A program made the translations under genes and the position numbers. DNA of 64,000 bases, from the NCBI GenBank assembly GCA_021234155.1, contig JAJEKV010000016.1, positions 19,293,616 to 19,357,615 on the forward strand. The letters are read 5' to 3'. Below, one piece after another: positions 23,698-35,537 of the stretch. The stretch comes from Isoetes taiwanensis. Lineage: Eukaryota > Streptophyta > Lycopodiopsida > Isoetales > Isoetaceae. How positions within the stretch are numbered: position 1 is the first letter of the stretch; each line of letters begins with the position of its first letter. The notes below the pieces were generated by a model. The model ran no database searches and was not told the origin of the DNA. It was given only the letters and a program-made list of their open reading frames with translations.

Positions 23698-24234
23698 TAT
23701 ACACACCCTAACAAATTTAGTGTTCATTTCATGCATGGTATTGTTCAAGAGGTTTCGACCAACATCCGTAAATTTTGGCGATGCTTCGAGATGCTTCAAG
23801 ATGCATTTAAAGAAAAATACTCAACATATTTTCCTATTGGTCCGGGTTACCATATTTTGTTAGTGTGCGATCATAAATTCCTGCGACCTTGAAATTCCTT
23901 TGTTGGCTTTAATGTTTGTTTTGGTATACTATTTCAAGAATTGTACTTTTGCATTTTATAATTAATGACAAAAACTCATTATTAACTTGAGTTGCACCAA
24001 AAACTTGAGTTGCAAACTAAGTACCAAACATGTTTCTTATATCTATACGTAAAAGGATAGAAATAGTTCAATTAACTAAAAGAACAAAGGGGAAAACTCG
24101 AGAACAAAATTAAAGCAAAAAAAAAAAAAAGTCACAACAAATTGAGAGAAGAGGAGTTCTCACATTAATGAAAAAGCTTTACAAAAATGGAGTCACAAGG
24201 ACTATTGCAAAACAAGTATTGAATTAAAAAAGTT
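23698..24234. other. AT-rich stretch without gene
   Basis: After the foldback block there is short plus-strand text (23700-23860) that could extend the Ulp1-gene region but has no recognisable motif. AT-rich DNA follows, including a 13-A run near 24120. Nothing else is supported. Confidence 0.4.
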
Positions 24235-24831
24235 TTACAAAGAATAGTCACAAGGACTATTACCAAAAAAATTGAAACCGTGGATTACAAAAACAAGGCT
24301 TGATCTTCGTGCCATCTTCAAATTTATATGAAGGTCGCCCTCCATGGCATACATCTTCATTTCGAGGAGTCGCCTCCTCGCGAGGTAAGCCTCATGCACC
24401 CACTGATCACCCGCAACGGCTTTACAGCCCCGATGATCCATGATGAGCTTCTCCACCTCCGGGTGGAGTGAACTTCGACCGATCAGAATCGAACCTGAGG
24501 AAGACACGATTCTCTCCTGAGGAAGACACCTGATCCTCCTGAGGAAGAGGAGGACCGTGGCCGGGGGGGAGGAGCAGCACAATGGCCGGATAGTGTTCCC
24601 CGCGAGTGTGGTCTTGAACTTGGCCATGGCGAAGTGAAGGAGATGGACTAATGGGGAAGGAGGAAGGAGATGGCTGAATAGACGATGGGGATCTGAATGA
24701 AGAAAGCAGGGCGTAATTTTGGGAATAAAAGGGATGTTTGCATGCATAATGATTTTGTTTTGGGAATTAGGCGTAAGAGGAAAGGGATGTATCCATGCAT
24801 ACGATTTCACACCCTGAGCCGATCCACCCAC
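24235..24831 (-). CDS. Unrecognised open reading frame
   Basis: One uninterrupted 198-codon frame is unusual in this decayed window. From an internal Met (MAKFKTTLAGNTIRPLCCSS, near 24627) it reads as a compact basic protein with an Arg/Leu-rich middle and a segment HPEVEKLIMDHRGCKAVAGD, giving about 130 residues. The first ~65 codons are Pro/His/Phe-rich and look like translated leader. GC content is higher than in the flanks. No family is recognised. It may be a recently captured gene fragment or a non-coding GC-rich island that happens to be open. Confidence 0.3.
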   Translation of the reverse strand: MGGSAQGVKSYAWIHPFPLTPNSQNKIIMHANIPFIPKITPCFLHSDPHRLFSHLLPPSPLVHLLHFAMAKFKTTLAGNTIRPLCCSSPPATVLLFLRRIRCLPQERIVSSSGSILIGRSSLHPEVEKLIMDHRGCKAVAGDQWVHEAYLARRRLLEMKMYAMEGDLHINLKMARRSSLVFVIHGFNFFGNSPCDYSL

Positions 24832-25265
24832 CTCAATATTTTTGCAAATGTAAAATGTATAGGTTGAACCATATTATGAGACCAATTGCTTGGTATGCGC
24901 TAGCACAACCCTAACACAAAGTTAGCAATATCCCACATGCATATATCACAAAAAATCGCGCGATATATAAATAGGGTTTTGTCGCTTATTGATAAGTGTG
25001 GATAGAGATTAGATGTTGAAAAGTTATGGCTCACCGGGCTTGTAATCTTCGCCATGTGCCATCGGTCATAACCGGCCCAAGATGTAATCCTAGTCCACCC
25101 TTTTTTTAGTAATGGGCTCAAATATCCCACATGCATTCAATGTTCCACATGTTACCAAATCAACAATTGCCAAATCAACAAATGCCAAATGAATGGATTA
25201 TGTTAAGGCATATTGTGTACCTATGCATATTGTGTTTGGTAAAGCTTCAACAATATAGAGATAAC

Positions 25266-25578
25266 AAGGAATATTCCTTATTACCTTGAAAGGAATATTC
25301 CTTATTGCATTGAAAGGAATATTCCTTTAGCTTAGTTATCGAATATTCCTTATTACCTTCAAAGGAATATTCTTTAGTTTGTTTAAGTGCACCCATAGTT
25401 ACAAGGAATATTCCTTTATTATTTTGAAAGGAATATTCCTTTTGCATTGAAAGGAATATTCCTTAGTGCCTAGTTATCAAGAATATTCCTTATTACCTTC
25501 AAAGGAATATTCTTTAGTTTGTTTAAGTGCACCCATAGTTACAAGGAATATTCCTTATTACATTGAAAGGAATATTCC
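25266..25578. repeat. Array of the palindrome AAGGAATATTCCTT, 12 copies
   Basis: Perfect 14-base palindromes lie at 25266-25279, 25290-25303, 25314-25327, 25403-25416, 25428-25441, 25451-25464 and 25543-25556. Slightly altered or truncated copies lie at 25341-25351, 25362-25375, 25479-25491, 25502-25515 and 25567-25578. Close-set copies are spaced 21-25 bases apart. The block from about 25336 to 25412, including a copy-free spacer GTTTAAGTGCACCCATAGTT, recurs exactly 140 bases later (25474-25552), so there is a higher-order repeat. Each palindrome can form a cruciform arm or a two-fold symmetric protein site. The 66-codon minus-strand frame across it is a by-product. Confidence 0.95.
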
Positions 25579-27080
25579 ACATTGAGTATAGCCCTTTCAT
25601 TTGAGCTAGGCTTGTGGGATATATGCCAAAGATCAACCATTGGCCAATTGGGTCGAAAAAGAGGACAAAGGGGATAGATTTTGAGAAAAGGATGTTGAAC
25701 AAATCATTGGCACAAATCATTGGTTAAGGAACAAATCATTGGCATGGTACGAGCCATATCGTAAAATCAGGGGAGAAGGGAATAGACAGGATAAAAATTC
25801 CTTTTTACCCGTGGGTGACCGGGTTGATTCCGGCGGGTGGAGGAGATCGAACGACTAGATCACAATCCATATCCCCAATTCAAATGCAAACTCACCGGGC
25901 GCACCCGATTCTTGAGGAGATCAATGCCGAACAGGGAAACCAATTGAACAAAATCAAACGGAGAGGCAAATAACGAAGTTCGAGGTACTCCTATTCTTAA
26001 ACATGCTTTTGTTCCTAATCTAACAATTGCTTATGATGTTCTACACATGATGCACAGAGGAGACTTAACAATGTTGGAAGCATGGATCGAAAGCTATGGG
26101 AGTAGCAAATGACAAGGGGGGATGAGGAATCCCAATTATCTAAAAGCGTAACTAGAGAGTATTCTCATTCAACTTAAACAGAAGTTGTGCATGCAAAAGC
26201 AATCAACAAAGTGCTGAAAAGGGCCGAGGTTTGGAGATTCAATAGCCTCAAACCATACTTTTACCAATCTCTATCATAAATGGCAAATGTAAGTTTAGAA
26301 GCACATGTCTTGCTTCCGTTAGACTTCACCAACTTCCAAACAAATGCCCCGACACTCTTCTCACAATTTTCGAACAGACCATTGCTGATCTCACACCGCA
26401 CCAGACCTTCCGATGAATCTTGAGTCTTGAATCTTGAATCTTGAGACCTTCTCACAAGTTGTTTTTACAACTTACACTAAGTATAACAGCCTTTGGAACT
26501 ATATAAACAATATATTAATGTTTGTGTTTTAACTGTTCACATTCTCGACATATTCAGCTTTGTAAGTCCATGCCTTAGTGCATAGAAAAGTTACTTCAAC
26601 AACAAAGTTAACGACACATAGATTCTACAATCTCCGCAAATTTCCCAAAGAACATTTCATGCCAATAGTTAGTCGGGCTCATATGCATAAGATGTACCTT
26701 TTAATCTTATGTTTGATCGGGTCCAATGGAAATCTCACCCCACCATCGACTCGATGGACAAGAACTTTCTTTCCTTGAATAAGCCCTCAGACTTTTGATG
26801 GCAAACTGTGAATCAATTCAAAGTAGTTACCAGCTATAACTTCATTACCACAATAAAATTCATTTCCATAGTCATCCTTGGTGTCTTCTTCGAGGGCATG
26901 TTTCACTTCTCAGCAATCGATGAGATAATAAGGGACCCTTTCATAATTGTCCGGGATGTGAATGATGCAAAATAATCTCCAACCTCGCACCGCCTCATCC
27001 ACATTGTCCACGCCATTTGCCCACAAGTCCTCCTCTCACTGCACTCCATCTTCTTCAACATTGTCCCCGCTTGTAGGCTC
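25579..27080. other. Stretch without supported gene
   Basis: No domain is recognised. A short (ATCTTGA)n-like run lies near 26410-26445. The minus-strand frame 26261-26455 crosses it and may be the extreme C-terminus of the transposase relic to the right, but this is weak. Confidence 0.35.
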
Positions 27081-27084
27081 TAGT

Positions 27085-28213
27085 TTTCAACTCCCACCTA
27101 CCACAATGATCAGCATTCTCACAAGCAGCCAATCAAAATTGATGCATGCCTTACAAAAACATGAAAGAGATCTACACATTAACTTTGTTGGATCATTTGA
27201 TCTATGGATGATACGCAATGAAGAGATTGCACCCCTTTCACCGAGCACATCAAATCTTTGGGAACGGCCAATGTCGACACCTTCCAAAAATACCCTTTCC
27301 ACATCAGAAATTTTCTTCAAGAACCTCACATGCGCCGTGATTTTTTATCACTTTCCCATCCTTTTTTCTTTTGTTCTCACCGAGCCATAGTTTGGCTATG
27401 GCTCCTTCTCCGCCATGTGTGCCCTTTCCCATGTCCCGAGCCAAAGAAATTCCAAAGCATTCTCGATCTTATGCTCTTGATGATACCTAGTTACATGATA
27501 GAAAGCTCTTTTCTCGACTTGAATTGGGTCAACACAACCTGGCCGACCAAACTAAGTGGTATTTCATATGACCAAAGACCATTTTCTTTCAGCCAATTGA
27601 GGTGCATCTTGAATGCTTTTTGTACAAAGTGAGTATCATGTGTTTTGTCATCCTAAATAAAGAAGTGCACACATTTCCTCATTTTACCCTCGTACTTTGA
27701 ACATCGTGGATGTGGACCAATATGTCTGATTTGTTCATTGTACCAATGTTGTGCTTGAATCTCGCTGAATGGCTTCAAAGTATAATTCTCCGAGAAATCA
27801 ACAACCGATAATACGGTATCATCAATGAAGACTCTTCATGGATTCCTTGAATTGTTTGTTCGCCAATGTGCCACAAAGTTATGATATACAAACTTCGACA
27901 TATGATCAAACATGTTATCCAACATATTACCGAGTCGCCTTTTCTTGTCAATTAGCTTTAGTCTTCGTGGAAGTTCCTTTCTTCGAGGGCTCATTAACGT
28001 AACCATAGACTTGCCAATCAAGCGCTTGATCAATCTCGCCCTTGTATTCTCTTGACACAACTCAATTAATTGTTTCCCACAATTTCCACAATCTGATTTG
28101 ATACATTGTAGCTTATGCCACTCGCTGCCCGGCCGCTCCTCACACACATACCATAGCCCTCCAAAATGTGCTAACATTATCAAATGTCTTGTCCTTGGCT
28201 TGACATATTCCAA
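27085..28213 (-). pseudogene. DDE-like transposase relic
   Basis: The minus strand reads almost continuously, with only a TGA near 27839 and a TAG near 27655 in the central part. Motifs in order are a Cys pair region (CIKSDCGNC, about 28085-28110) and a helical basic part ending in KFVYHNFVAHWRTN. Next comes VVDFSENYTLKPFSEIQAQH (about 27748-27810), whose Asp-Phe-x-Glu-Asn-Tyr is a likely catalytic Asp block. VVLTQFKSRKE (about 27505-27535) and a HGKG...GEGAIAK block (about 27385-27435) follow. The C-terminal zinc-binding-like tail is CRSLSCFCKACINFDW (about 27130-27180). This order (DF.ENY, QFKS, HGKG.xDG, CxC..C) is one I recall from transposase-like proteins usually annotated only as hypothetical in animals and some plants; I cannot name the superfamily with certainty. 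Frameshifts after 27535 make it non-functional. Confidence 0.65.
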
Positions 28214-28980
28214 AGATGAGCTTCAGACATGCGCACACACCACAATTACATGAACAATTTTCATGGAGTCTTGACCTCATCAAATTAAATGCCTCGCTTG
28301 TACAGATCTGATTGCTCATGTTTCACGCAACAACATGTGTTTCTTTCCTTTAGCTTTCTAATGCAAGAAGGTTTTAAGTATTCAAATTGCCTAAGCCCAA
28401 TCCAACCTCTCGATACCGATCCACAAAATTGAATAATTCAAATTGCAGAAATTAGTGAAATAAAATTAGTCACCTCATTACATTACATTACATACAAATC
28501 TTTTACATATTCAAGACCCTAAACTCCCACACATACATGTACATTCTCGACATGAATTTTATTTCATTTACTATGAAGTCACATAATTTTTGACACAATT
28601 AATACATCTCCACACTAATTTCTTCTTAGTTACCCACATCTACAATACATCCGTAATATACATGTAAACAAATATACATCCGTAATATACATGTAAACAA
28701 ATATACATGTAATGTGTTGCCATGAAATAATTTGACATTTCCATGTAGAACAACTAGGGCGTGATCGCATCTACATTACATTCAAAAAGTAAAGAAATCT
28801 GTTACAAACTTTACATCAAGCAGTTACAAAATAAAAGACATCTTTATTCTCGCCAAAAGTAAAGAAATCTACAAACTTTACATCAAGTGTTACAAAATAA
28901 AAAACATCTTTATTCTGAAAACAAGATGCAATTACATAAAATAAATTACAAATGCATTCGTAATGTCAATATATTGAATT
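28214..28980. repeat. AT-rich stretch with two small tandem duplications
   Basis: A 31-bp unit (CATCCGTAATATACATGTAA then ACAAATATA) is repeated at about 28648-28710. A ~60-bp unit (AAAGAAATCT..ACAAACTTTAC then ATCAAG..GTTACAAAATAAAA) is repeated at about 28791-28850 and 28858-28917. (ATTAC)n occurs near 28478-28493. The block separates the transposase core from possible N-terminal coding pieces. Confidence 0.7.
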
Positions 28981-28989
28981 GGTTGTGTC

Positions 28990-29700
28990 CTCTTCTTCAT
29001 GACATCTCTAATTTTTGTGAAACCTTTGAGTTATCTAACCAAAACCGAAAGCAACCATATCCTTCATAGCCCCGATCTATCGTATTTGTTCTTGTTTCTT
29101 GCCCACGATTTGTTCCACCTAGTGACATTCTTTTCCTTCTCTCCACCGCTAGTTTCATATTTCTAGGATGTATTTTCAAAGAACTTAGTCGCTAGTGAAG
29201 TCTTCTCAGAATTCTCCTTCCTCTCCAACCACCATAGATAGTACGTAATGCTTTGCACAAAGCAAGTCCGCTATTGCTATTTGCATTTTTGACGCCTTGA
29301 GGCCATCCTTTAAATTCTTTTACCGACCTGTTTTCACGATAGCCTCTTGAGGCCTTCCAATGACCGGCTCAAATAGGAATTGCAATCTTTTGTCCCCGCA
29401 ATAATCTTCTTGCAAATATACTTTGTCGCTTTTGGAGTCAAATTAGATACCTCATTCATTATGAGATTTTACGTAAGCATTCACCTTTCTTCTAATTGGC
29501 TTTGTCAATGTGATCCACCCCTACAAACCCTCTCGCTTCGATTTTCTTTGCCTCGCTTGTAACAAAAGCTTTCCTAAACTTCATCAACAGAGGATTGAAA
29601 TCGAACCCGATGTCGACCTCGGCGTTTGCATGAGAGTCCAATCCTTCTTCCATAGTTTCTTCTTCAACCGGTGCTTTAAGACATCGATCCATTCTCAAGT
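28990..29700 (-). pseudogene. Possible N-terminal pieces of the transposase relic
   Basis: Minus-strand text reads like protein in two places. One is an acidic N-terminal-like segment (DSHANAEVDIGFDFNPLLMK near 29570-29640). The other is a run containing KEFKGWPQGVKNANSNSG and GLALCKALRTIYGGWRGRR (about 29220-29320), continuing into a basic Arg/Thr-rich segment to 28997. Orientation and position fit the upstream part of the transposase at 27.1-28.2 kb. The link is inferred from placement only, and no family motif was identified here. Confidence 0.3.
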
Positions 29701-31000
29701 AAAAAGGGATACAACATCCCGCACAAAAAATCGATTATTAACCGTGATTTGTATTATCGCTTGAAGGGATTTGTATTACGCTTGAAGGAAAGGGATTTCA
29801 ATTTCTTCAAGATACATTTGTTTTTGAAATGCATTCGATTTAGGAGCAGCTATAATCGATTCGCCAAGTTTTCGAGGTAGAATCCGAGCCATGTTTGATC
29901 GATTGAGGAAAGTTCAAAATGTGCGCCAAAGTTTTTTTTTTTTCGCAGTGCAAGATATTTAGATTTTATTGATAGAGAAGCTAGTACAAGATTTCGAGGA
30001 TTTGTATAATTATGGAGAATATTGTACGCCAACCGCCTTTATTAATGATAGGCAACTCCATGTAAAATTCAAAATGTACATTACAAACACTTTAACCCGG
30101 GGCCTAAATTTTTACATCAATATACAAAAAAATTACATCCGAACATATCAATATGTGAGAAGATCTATGATAACTATATACTTTATTGTTTATTACCCGG
30201 TAGAAACCGACATAAGAATTTCATGTTATTTATGAGTTTCTATGATGTTGAAGAATAGACATGAGTCAACAGAAGACACAAGTAGAACCACTTGGATGAT
30301 AAAGCATATATATAGCAAAGGGAAAGTTATTCAAATACCCTTACTTTTTCAAGTATTTTCCATACTGCCCTTCATATTTTCTAAATTCCAAAAACGCCTC
30401 TTTTTTTTTTGTGACCATCACGATTCTCTGGATTCTCATCAAACCTTTCCGATTCTTATCAAACCTCTGATTCCTATTTCGACCATGTGAAGATAATGTC
30501 TGCCAGATCATCTTCTTGTTTGGCATCCACGTCAGTCCCAAAGGGTATGTCTGTTAGTTATGGTCATAAGCCATATAAGGACCAAACATAAACTAATTCT
30601 CTGATTTGCAGTAAGAGCTATGGAAAGAGTTATTCCTATCTACAGATAAATACATCTAGATATTTCTTTATGGCATCAGAGTAGGGAAGTGATGGAAAAG
30701 CAAATGCAGCAGTAAAAGAAATTGCTTAAATCACTCATGGTTCAACAAGTAATAGCCAGATTAAATTAGAGAATTTGAAGCAGAAACAGAGTACAGACAT
30801 ACTCACAAATCAGTATTTTGGAGGTTACCATTCTGGTGAGAGAAGAAGCAGGTATTTGTTCCAAGTATTTTGCAGATTCATTAATTCAGAGTTTACTCAA
30901 GGAATTAAGATAGAGGCAGTTCCTAGAGACATGTGATAGGAAAATTCATGGAAGAAACTTGCATACCTGGCAAGTGCAGATTAAATTTCACTTGATTAAG
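29701..31000. other. AT-rich stretch without gene
   Basis: Contains a 12-T run at about 29933-29944 and short ATTCT/TCAAACC repeats near 30420-30480 that resemble the neighbouring AGATTCT block. No coding region or recognisable element is seen. Confidence 0.4.
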
Positions 31001-31004
31001 AAGG

Positions 31005-31480
31005 GTTGATAAAGATTCCCTTCAATTTTATGAAGATTCCATTAGGTTCTCTAAGATTCTAAAAAGATTCTCATAGATTCTCATATGATTCTGCTAGGTT
31101 CTCTAAGATTATATGAAGATTCTCCTGGGTTCTCTCACGATTCCCTCAGAGATTCTTTAAGATTTCATGAAGGTTTCTTAAGATTCCTTTAGATTCTCTA
31201 AGGCTCTACAAAGACCCCCGATGCTCTTTGAGATTCCTCTTGACTCTCCAAGATTCTATAAAGGTCCCCCTAGATTCTTAAAGATTTTATGAAGATCCCT
31301 CTTAAGGTTCTTTTTTAAGAATTCCCAAGATTCTTTTTAAGAGTCCTCTATATTTTCATAAGATTCCTTAAAATTTTTAAGTTTCTACAAAAATTCTTTA
31401 GATTCTCTCAACGCTTCTAAGATTCTATGAAAAATTCCACGCTCCTAAGTTTCCACAAAGATTCTACATTTCGATCACAT
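31005..31480. repeat. AGATTCT-rich degenerate repeat
   Basis: The heptamer AGATTCT or close variants (AGATTCC, AGGTTCT, AAATTCT) recurs roughly every 12-25 bases through this block, usually with GAAGATTC, TCTAAGATT or TCATAGATT contexts. No exact unit length is maintained, so it looks like an old minisatellite that has drifted. There is no coding capacity. Confidence 0.75.
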
Positions 31481-34400
31481 TGGTTTCAATGGTGGCAAAA
31501 CTATAGCAAACCACTAGTTCTTTTTTTAAAAAGCTCTCGATGAGAGGAATCCATTGATGTAGGTCCCTTTGATATGATGCCGCTTTTAGAAGATATGGCC
31601 ATTTGAATTGAGGCACAAAAAGAAGCTTCAGAAAAGCTATGTAATAAATGCAATGCGATCTCACTCATTTTCTCATTAAATGTAGTGCACATATTTAAAA
31701 TTTCATACACGTATCTACTTTTTAGAATAAAATTGTTGATAAAAATAATGAGCTGTAACGGATCTAGGCACTTGATTGGCCAAGATAATGCATTTTATGT
31801 ATATATGTACACATGCATGGCATGCATGGAGAATGGAGAATACATAAGAAAGGTTTTTATGTTTATGGTAAAGAATTTTTACAAGAGCTTTTGCAGAACA
31901 TGAAAAAAGAAGGAGCAATTCTGGGCAGTTTTGGTGCTCGAACTTTGGAGCATCATATCTCGGCGACTCGAGATCCTTTTTAGGTGATTTTTCTTTTACT
32001 GGAAAGGCTTTTGAGTAAACTTTTCGGATTGGATTTGACCAGCCGAATTCATTCATATGAGAGAGTTATGACAAAACGAGTGATGCTGGGTCAGAATTGA
32101 CTGCACTATGTATCTTCTTCTGCAGTTTGATTCTTGGAGCGAGAAACTGATCTTTTGAGGTGCATGCAATTGCAAGGGGATCCAGAGGTCTATGCATGAA
32201 GAAATTCTTGTGGGGATTTTCGCCATGGATTCAATTGAGATTATGTTGCCATGGTAGATTGATACATGATTCTGCGAAAAATTTCCATCTTGTATTAGTG
32301 GTGAGAAGCTTGATATGTATATCCATAGTTCTGGATGTAGCTTGCTAGTGTGTTGCAGCCAAGATATAATTAAGGAATTTAGAGCAATGAATTTATACTT
32401 GAAAAATAAAAATTTTGAAGCTTTCTCATGGAAATCTAGTAGTTCCAAAGTGAGATCAATTAATCTTCTCGCTATATGCCGAATTCCGTGGCAACATATA
32501 GCATAGAAATATCTCGAGGAAAAGCCACGACACATACAAGTTAAATCATTCCCCGAAATGCATGGAAAAGGGCCAAAATTAGTGTTGAAGTGTCGTTTTG
32601 AAGGATCTAAGACTTATTTTGGCCATTAGACCATGTCTTAAGAACTTCGATGCATTCCCAATGGATCAAATTTCAAAGAACAAAGCTTGTTATCCGCTAG
32701 AACGGCAAAACTCACGCCAGTGGCATAGGACACACCAATCGGGACCTTTAGAGTCATGTGATTTTGAAGCAAGATTCTTCAAAGATATTGTCCATTTTGT
32801 TGAATCTATTTTTAGATATGGTTTTCCCGGTAGGTAGTAAACTTCTTAGATTATTTTTCGCAATTTTACTAAGGTTATGGGGGCCTTTGTCGACGAAAAA
32901 TATCCCTGCTCCAAAAAAAAATTGGGTGAGATCAAATGTAGTTTTTATGGCCGCATGAAGCATCGCATGAAGGCCACGCTTTTGTCCAACATCTTGTTCG
33001 CCTCATGGGTAGAAAAATAGTAGGTTTTCTTCTCCTTTGCACACATCTCGATTGCATGCAGTACAACCTTAAATTTGTCTAGGTAAAATCATAGAACCTT
33101 CGCTATGGGCATTGGCATCATTAGCCCGCATCATTGGAGTGTTTGAGGCTCATATAAAGATGGCTTACCTAGAATTGGAATGCCTTGCAAGTTTAGCCTT
33201 CTTCAAAATTGGTGGATATCTTTGGGCAATCTTAACATTATGAGAACGGGCTGGTGTAAAAAAAAATCAACTTTAGCGCAAGGTGTAAACAAACCATCTG
33301 CTTATTTCATTTTATTCTCGCAAAAATTAAGTACAATGAATCTTTTAAATTTTTCATTTTCTACATGTGCCAACACTATTCTCCTTCTTAGTACAGTCCT
33401 TGCAGACAAGCAGTTAATAATGGTATATTTGACATCTCTTGCAATGGATTATTTCATGGTAATTTTGTTCCTGATTCACATGTTCGCCACTGGCCTAGCA
33501 TCCATTTGGTGTAGGGCTCCTTGTATAGATGGTTTCTTTTTATTATTTACTTGAAGGACCTTCCACATTACATTGCAATGCATAGATAGGATGCCAAATC
33601 CACATCTTCTAACAAATAACTTTTCTTAACTCGAAATGTTCATAGAGGAACGAGGTGAGTTAAGGGTTTGATGTAGATTTTAGCTTAGCGAGTCTCTCTC
33701 AGACATGCTTTATAGCATAGAATAATCATCTTAAAGTAACATCATAGACACTAACATATGCAGGAAAATACATTTTCAATATGGCTACTACAGAAGTAAT
33801 ATTTGTGTGTGGTGGTTTCATACATGCGAATAGAAGGTTTCATGTGTTTAGGCTATTGCCCAAAAAAATTCCATATGCCTCCCAAATCCATAACTATATC
33901 TAGTTGTGAGATGGGTTAGATGTTATATTTCGCAGAGCAAGACAAGTTATAGCAGATGCATTCCATCCAACAGATTTTCCTTATCTCCGTGGTATTGGAG
34001 GAAATCGGACTGACAATATTAAAGATGCTTGGAAGTTGTGCATCTTCTATTTCCAATGATTTGAATTAAGTTTAGATTAAACTGCCGTGGATAGTCAATA
34101 ACATCTAGAGAACTTAGAAAGCTTTTATCCGATGTCTAGACAATGGCATTTTTGCAAGAATATGCATCTTCCGCCATGCCAAGAGAAGAGGTAGAAGAAC
34201 AACTTATGCTGTCTAATATTGCTATGAACTGATCTATTTTTCTTAGTAGATGTAATGTTAGAGGCTGGACTAGTGATATCAATCATCTTACGCACTATGT
34301 AAATAGACTCCGTCATCTTGCATCAAAAAATACCCCATAGGTTTGTAGTGCTGTATGTCATGAATGTCCTCCATAGATTGTCAATTTTAAATTGTGTGAA

Positions 34401-35094
34401 ATCCAATGAATTCATTACTTTATCATGAGCATAGACTTTCAAGATTTGAGACATTGTCAGATCTATGTTCAGAGGGTTTTTATGTTTAATGGAAATGTGC
34501 ATATGTTGAGTGACGATTGTCCATGTGAATTGTAGTAAGAATACATTGGAGCACGTACCACTATGAGGTACCTTAGTGGCTTTCATGGAGATGAAATTGT
34601 AGTAGCTCAGACAGAGGAGATTGATGCCATGAGTTAATTGCAAGAATATTGGCAATTAGATACCTTAAATTATTGACAAGCGCATGCATTTGAAGATCTA
34701 TCCCCGGCATGAGCTGCTATGCTATATGTTATATTTAAAGCTGGACAATTGCCCATTGTTAGATTTGAACTTATTTCCTTTTTGTTTGGTTTAGAGGGTA
34801 AGCAACTTAAGGCATTTATTGTGATTTTAAGTCCATGGACACTTCAATGAATATTGTTCAAAAACATTAACTAATTTTCTTGCAGGTTAGAAGCTGAACA
34901 AAGACAAAGTTCAGGAGAAAGTTCTATGGTACAACTCGAATAATTGGTAGTATTGTTGCAGCATTTACATAAGCAACCTCTTCTCTTTTCTCAGGAGTTT
35001 ATATTCCAGCCTTTGTTGTAAATACCTAAAAACTTTATTAGATAACGAATGGTATTGAAGCTCCAAAAGCAAAGGTGCAGAAAGATAAGGGTAG
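31481..35094. other. Stretch without supported genes
   Basis: Overlapping frames on both strands (for example 32053-32535 minus, 160 codons; 33180-33554 plus, 124 codons) lack recognisable domains and have unconvincing composition. Text around 31930-32130 (a CTCGAACTTTGGAGCATC-like passage) resembles untranslated leader of plant LTR retrotransposons, but no terminal repeats or protein motifs were found to support that. The region probably holds decayed repeat DNA. Confidence 0.35.
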
Positions 35095-35537
35095 AATATG
35101 TAGCACAATAACAAGGGGTTCCAGGGGGATTTGATATGGATTTGAGACCATACCCCCAAAACAATTGATTAGCTTATTATAAAAGAAAAGGGAGATAGAT
35201 TCAAATGGCATAAAAATAAGCATGTTACTTTGCTGGTTGCATTGGTTAAAGTATTTTTATTAAGAAATCGAATTATTTTGGTAGAGGTTCGAGTCTCTAT
35301 ATCTCAAATTCTAAGATGTTAGGTGAACTAGTATAGAGATGAGTCCCTAGATTTCATATTCTAAAACCTTAGGAGAAACCTATATTCCACATTTCAAAAT
35401 CATAGGCTCTCTACCATAAATAAAACATAATCGAAACAAGAGGCACCTTAAAACTCAACATATGATCCGGGCCATAGGATGGATAGATCCGACGATTGAG
35501 GTAGTCAAGAGTGCACTTCTTAAAATATGTAGCACAA
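35095..35537 (+). mobile_element. ~415-bp repeat, copy B, with 14-bp flanking repeats
   Basis: The same element as at 15163-15591. It lies between two perfect copies of AATATGTAGCACAA (35095-35108 and 35524-35537), which look like a target-site duplication. It contains GGTTCGAGTCT at 35286-35296, a better match to a tRNA-type Pol III box B (GGTTCGANTCC) than in copy A. A GGATTTGATATGGATTTGAG start region and GATCCGACGATTGAGGTAGT toward the end are shared with copy A. No poly(A) tail is present. A SINE-like or small non-autonomous origin is likely. Confidence 0.7.

Noticed and set aside
23029-23799. 256-codon minus-strand open frame rich in His, Thr and Pro
   Set aside because: It lies on the AC/GT low-complexity block, and open frames occur there in several phases. 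No domain or normal composition is present.
25266-25578. CRISPR-like array
   Set aside because: The repeats are short palindromes at 21-62-base irregular spacing, spacers are not unique and a 140-bp block is duplicated. The rest of the window is eukaryotic.
29933-29944. Poly(A) tail of a minus-strand retroelement (T run)
   Set aside because: No LINE or SINE sequence precedes it on the minus strand and no flanking duplication was seen.
32053-32535. 160-codon minus-strand frame
   Set aside because: No recognisable motif, and the overlapping plus-strand frames are equally plausible. Composition fits chance.
33180-33554. 124-codon plus-strand frame with hydrophobic C-terminus
   Set aside because: No family resemblance, and AT-rich DNA yields Phe/Leu/Ile-rich frames readily.
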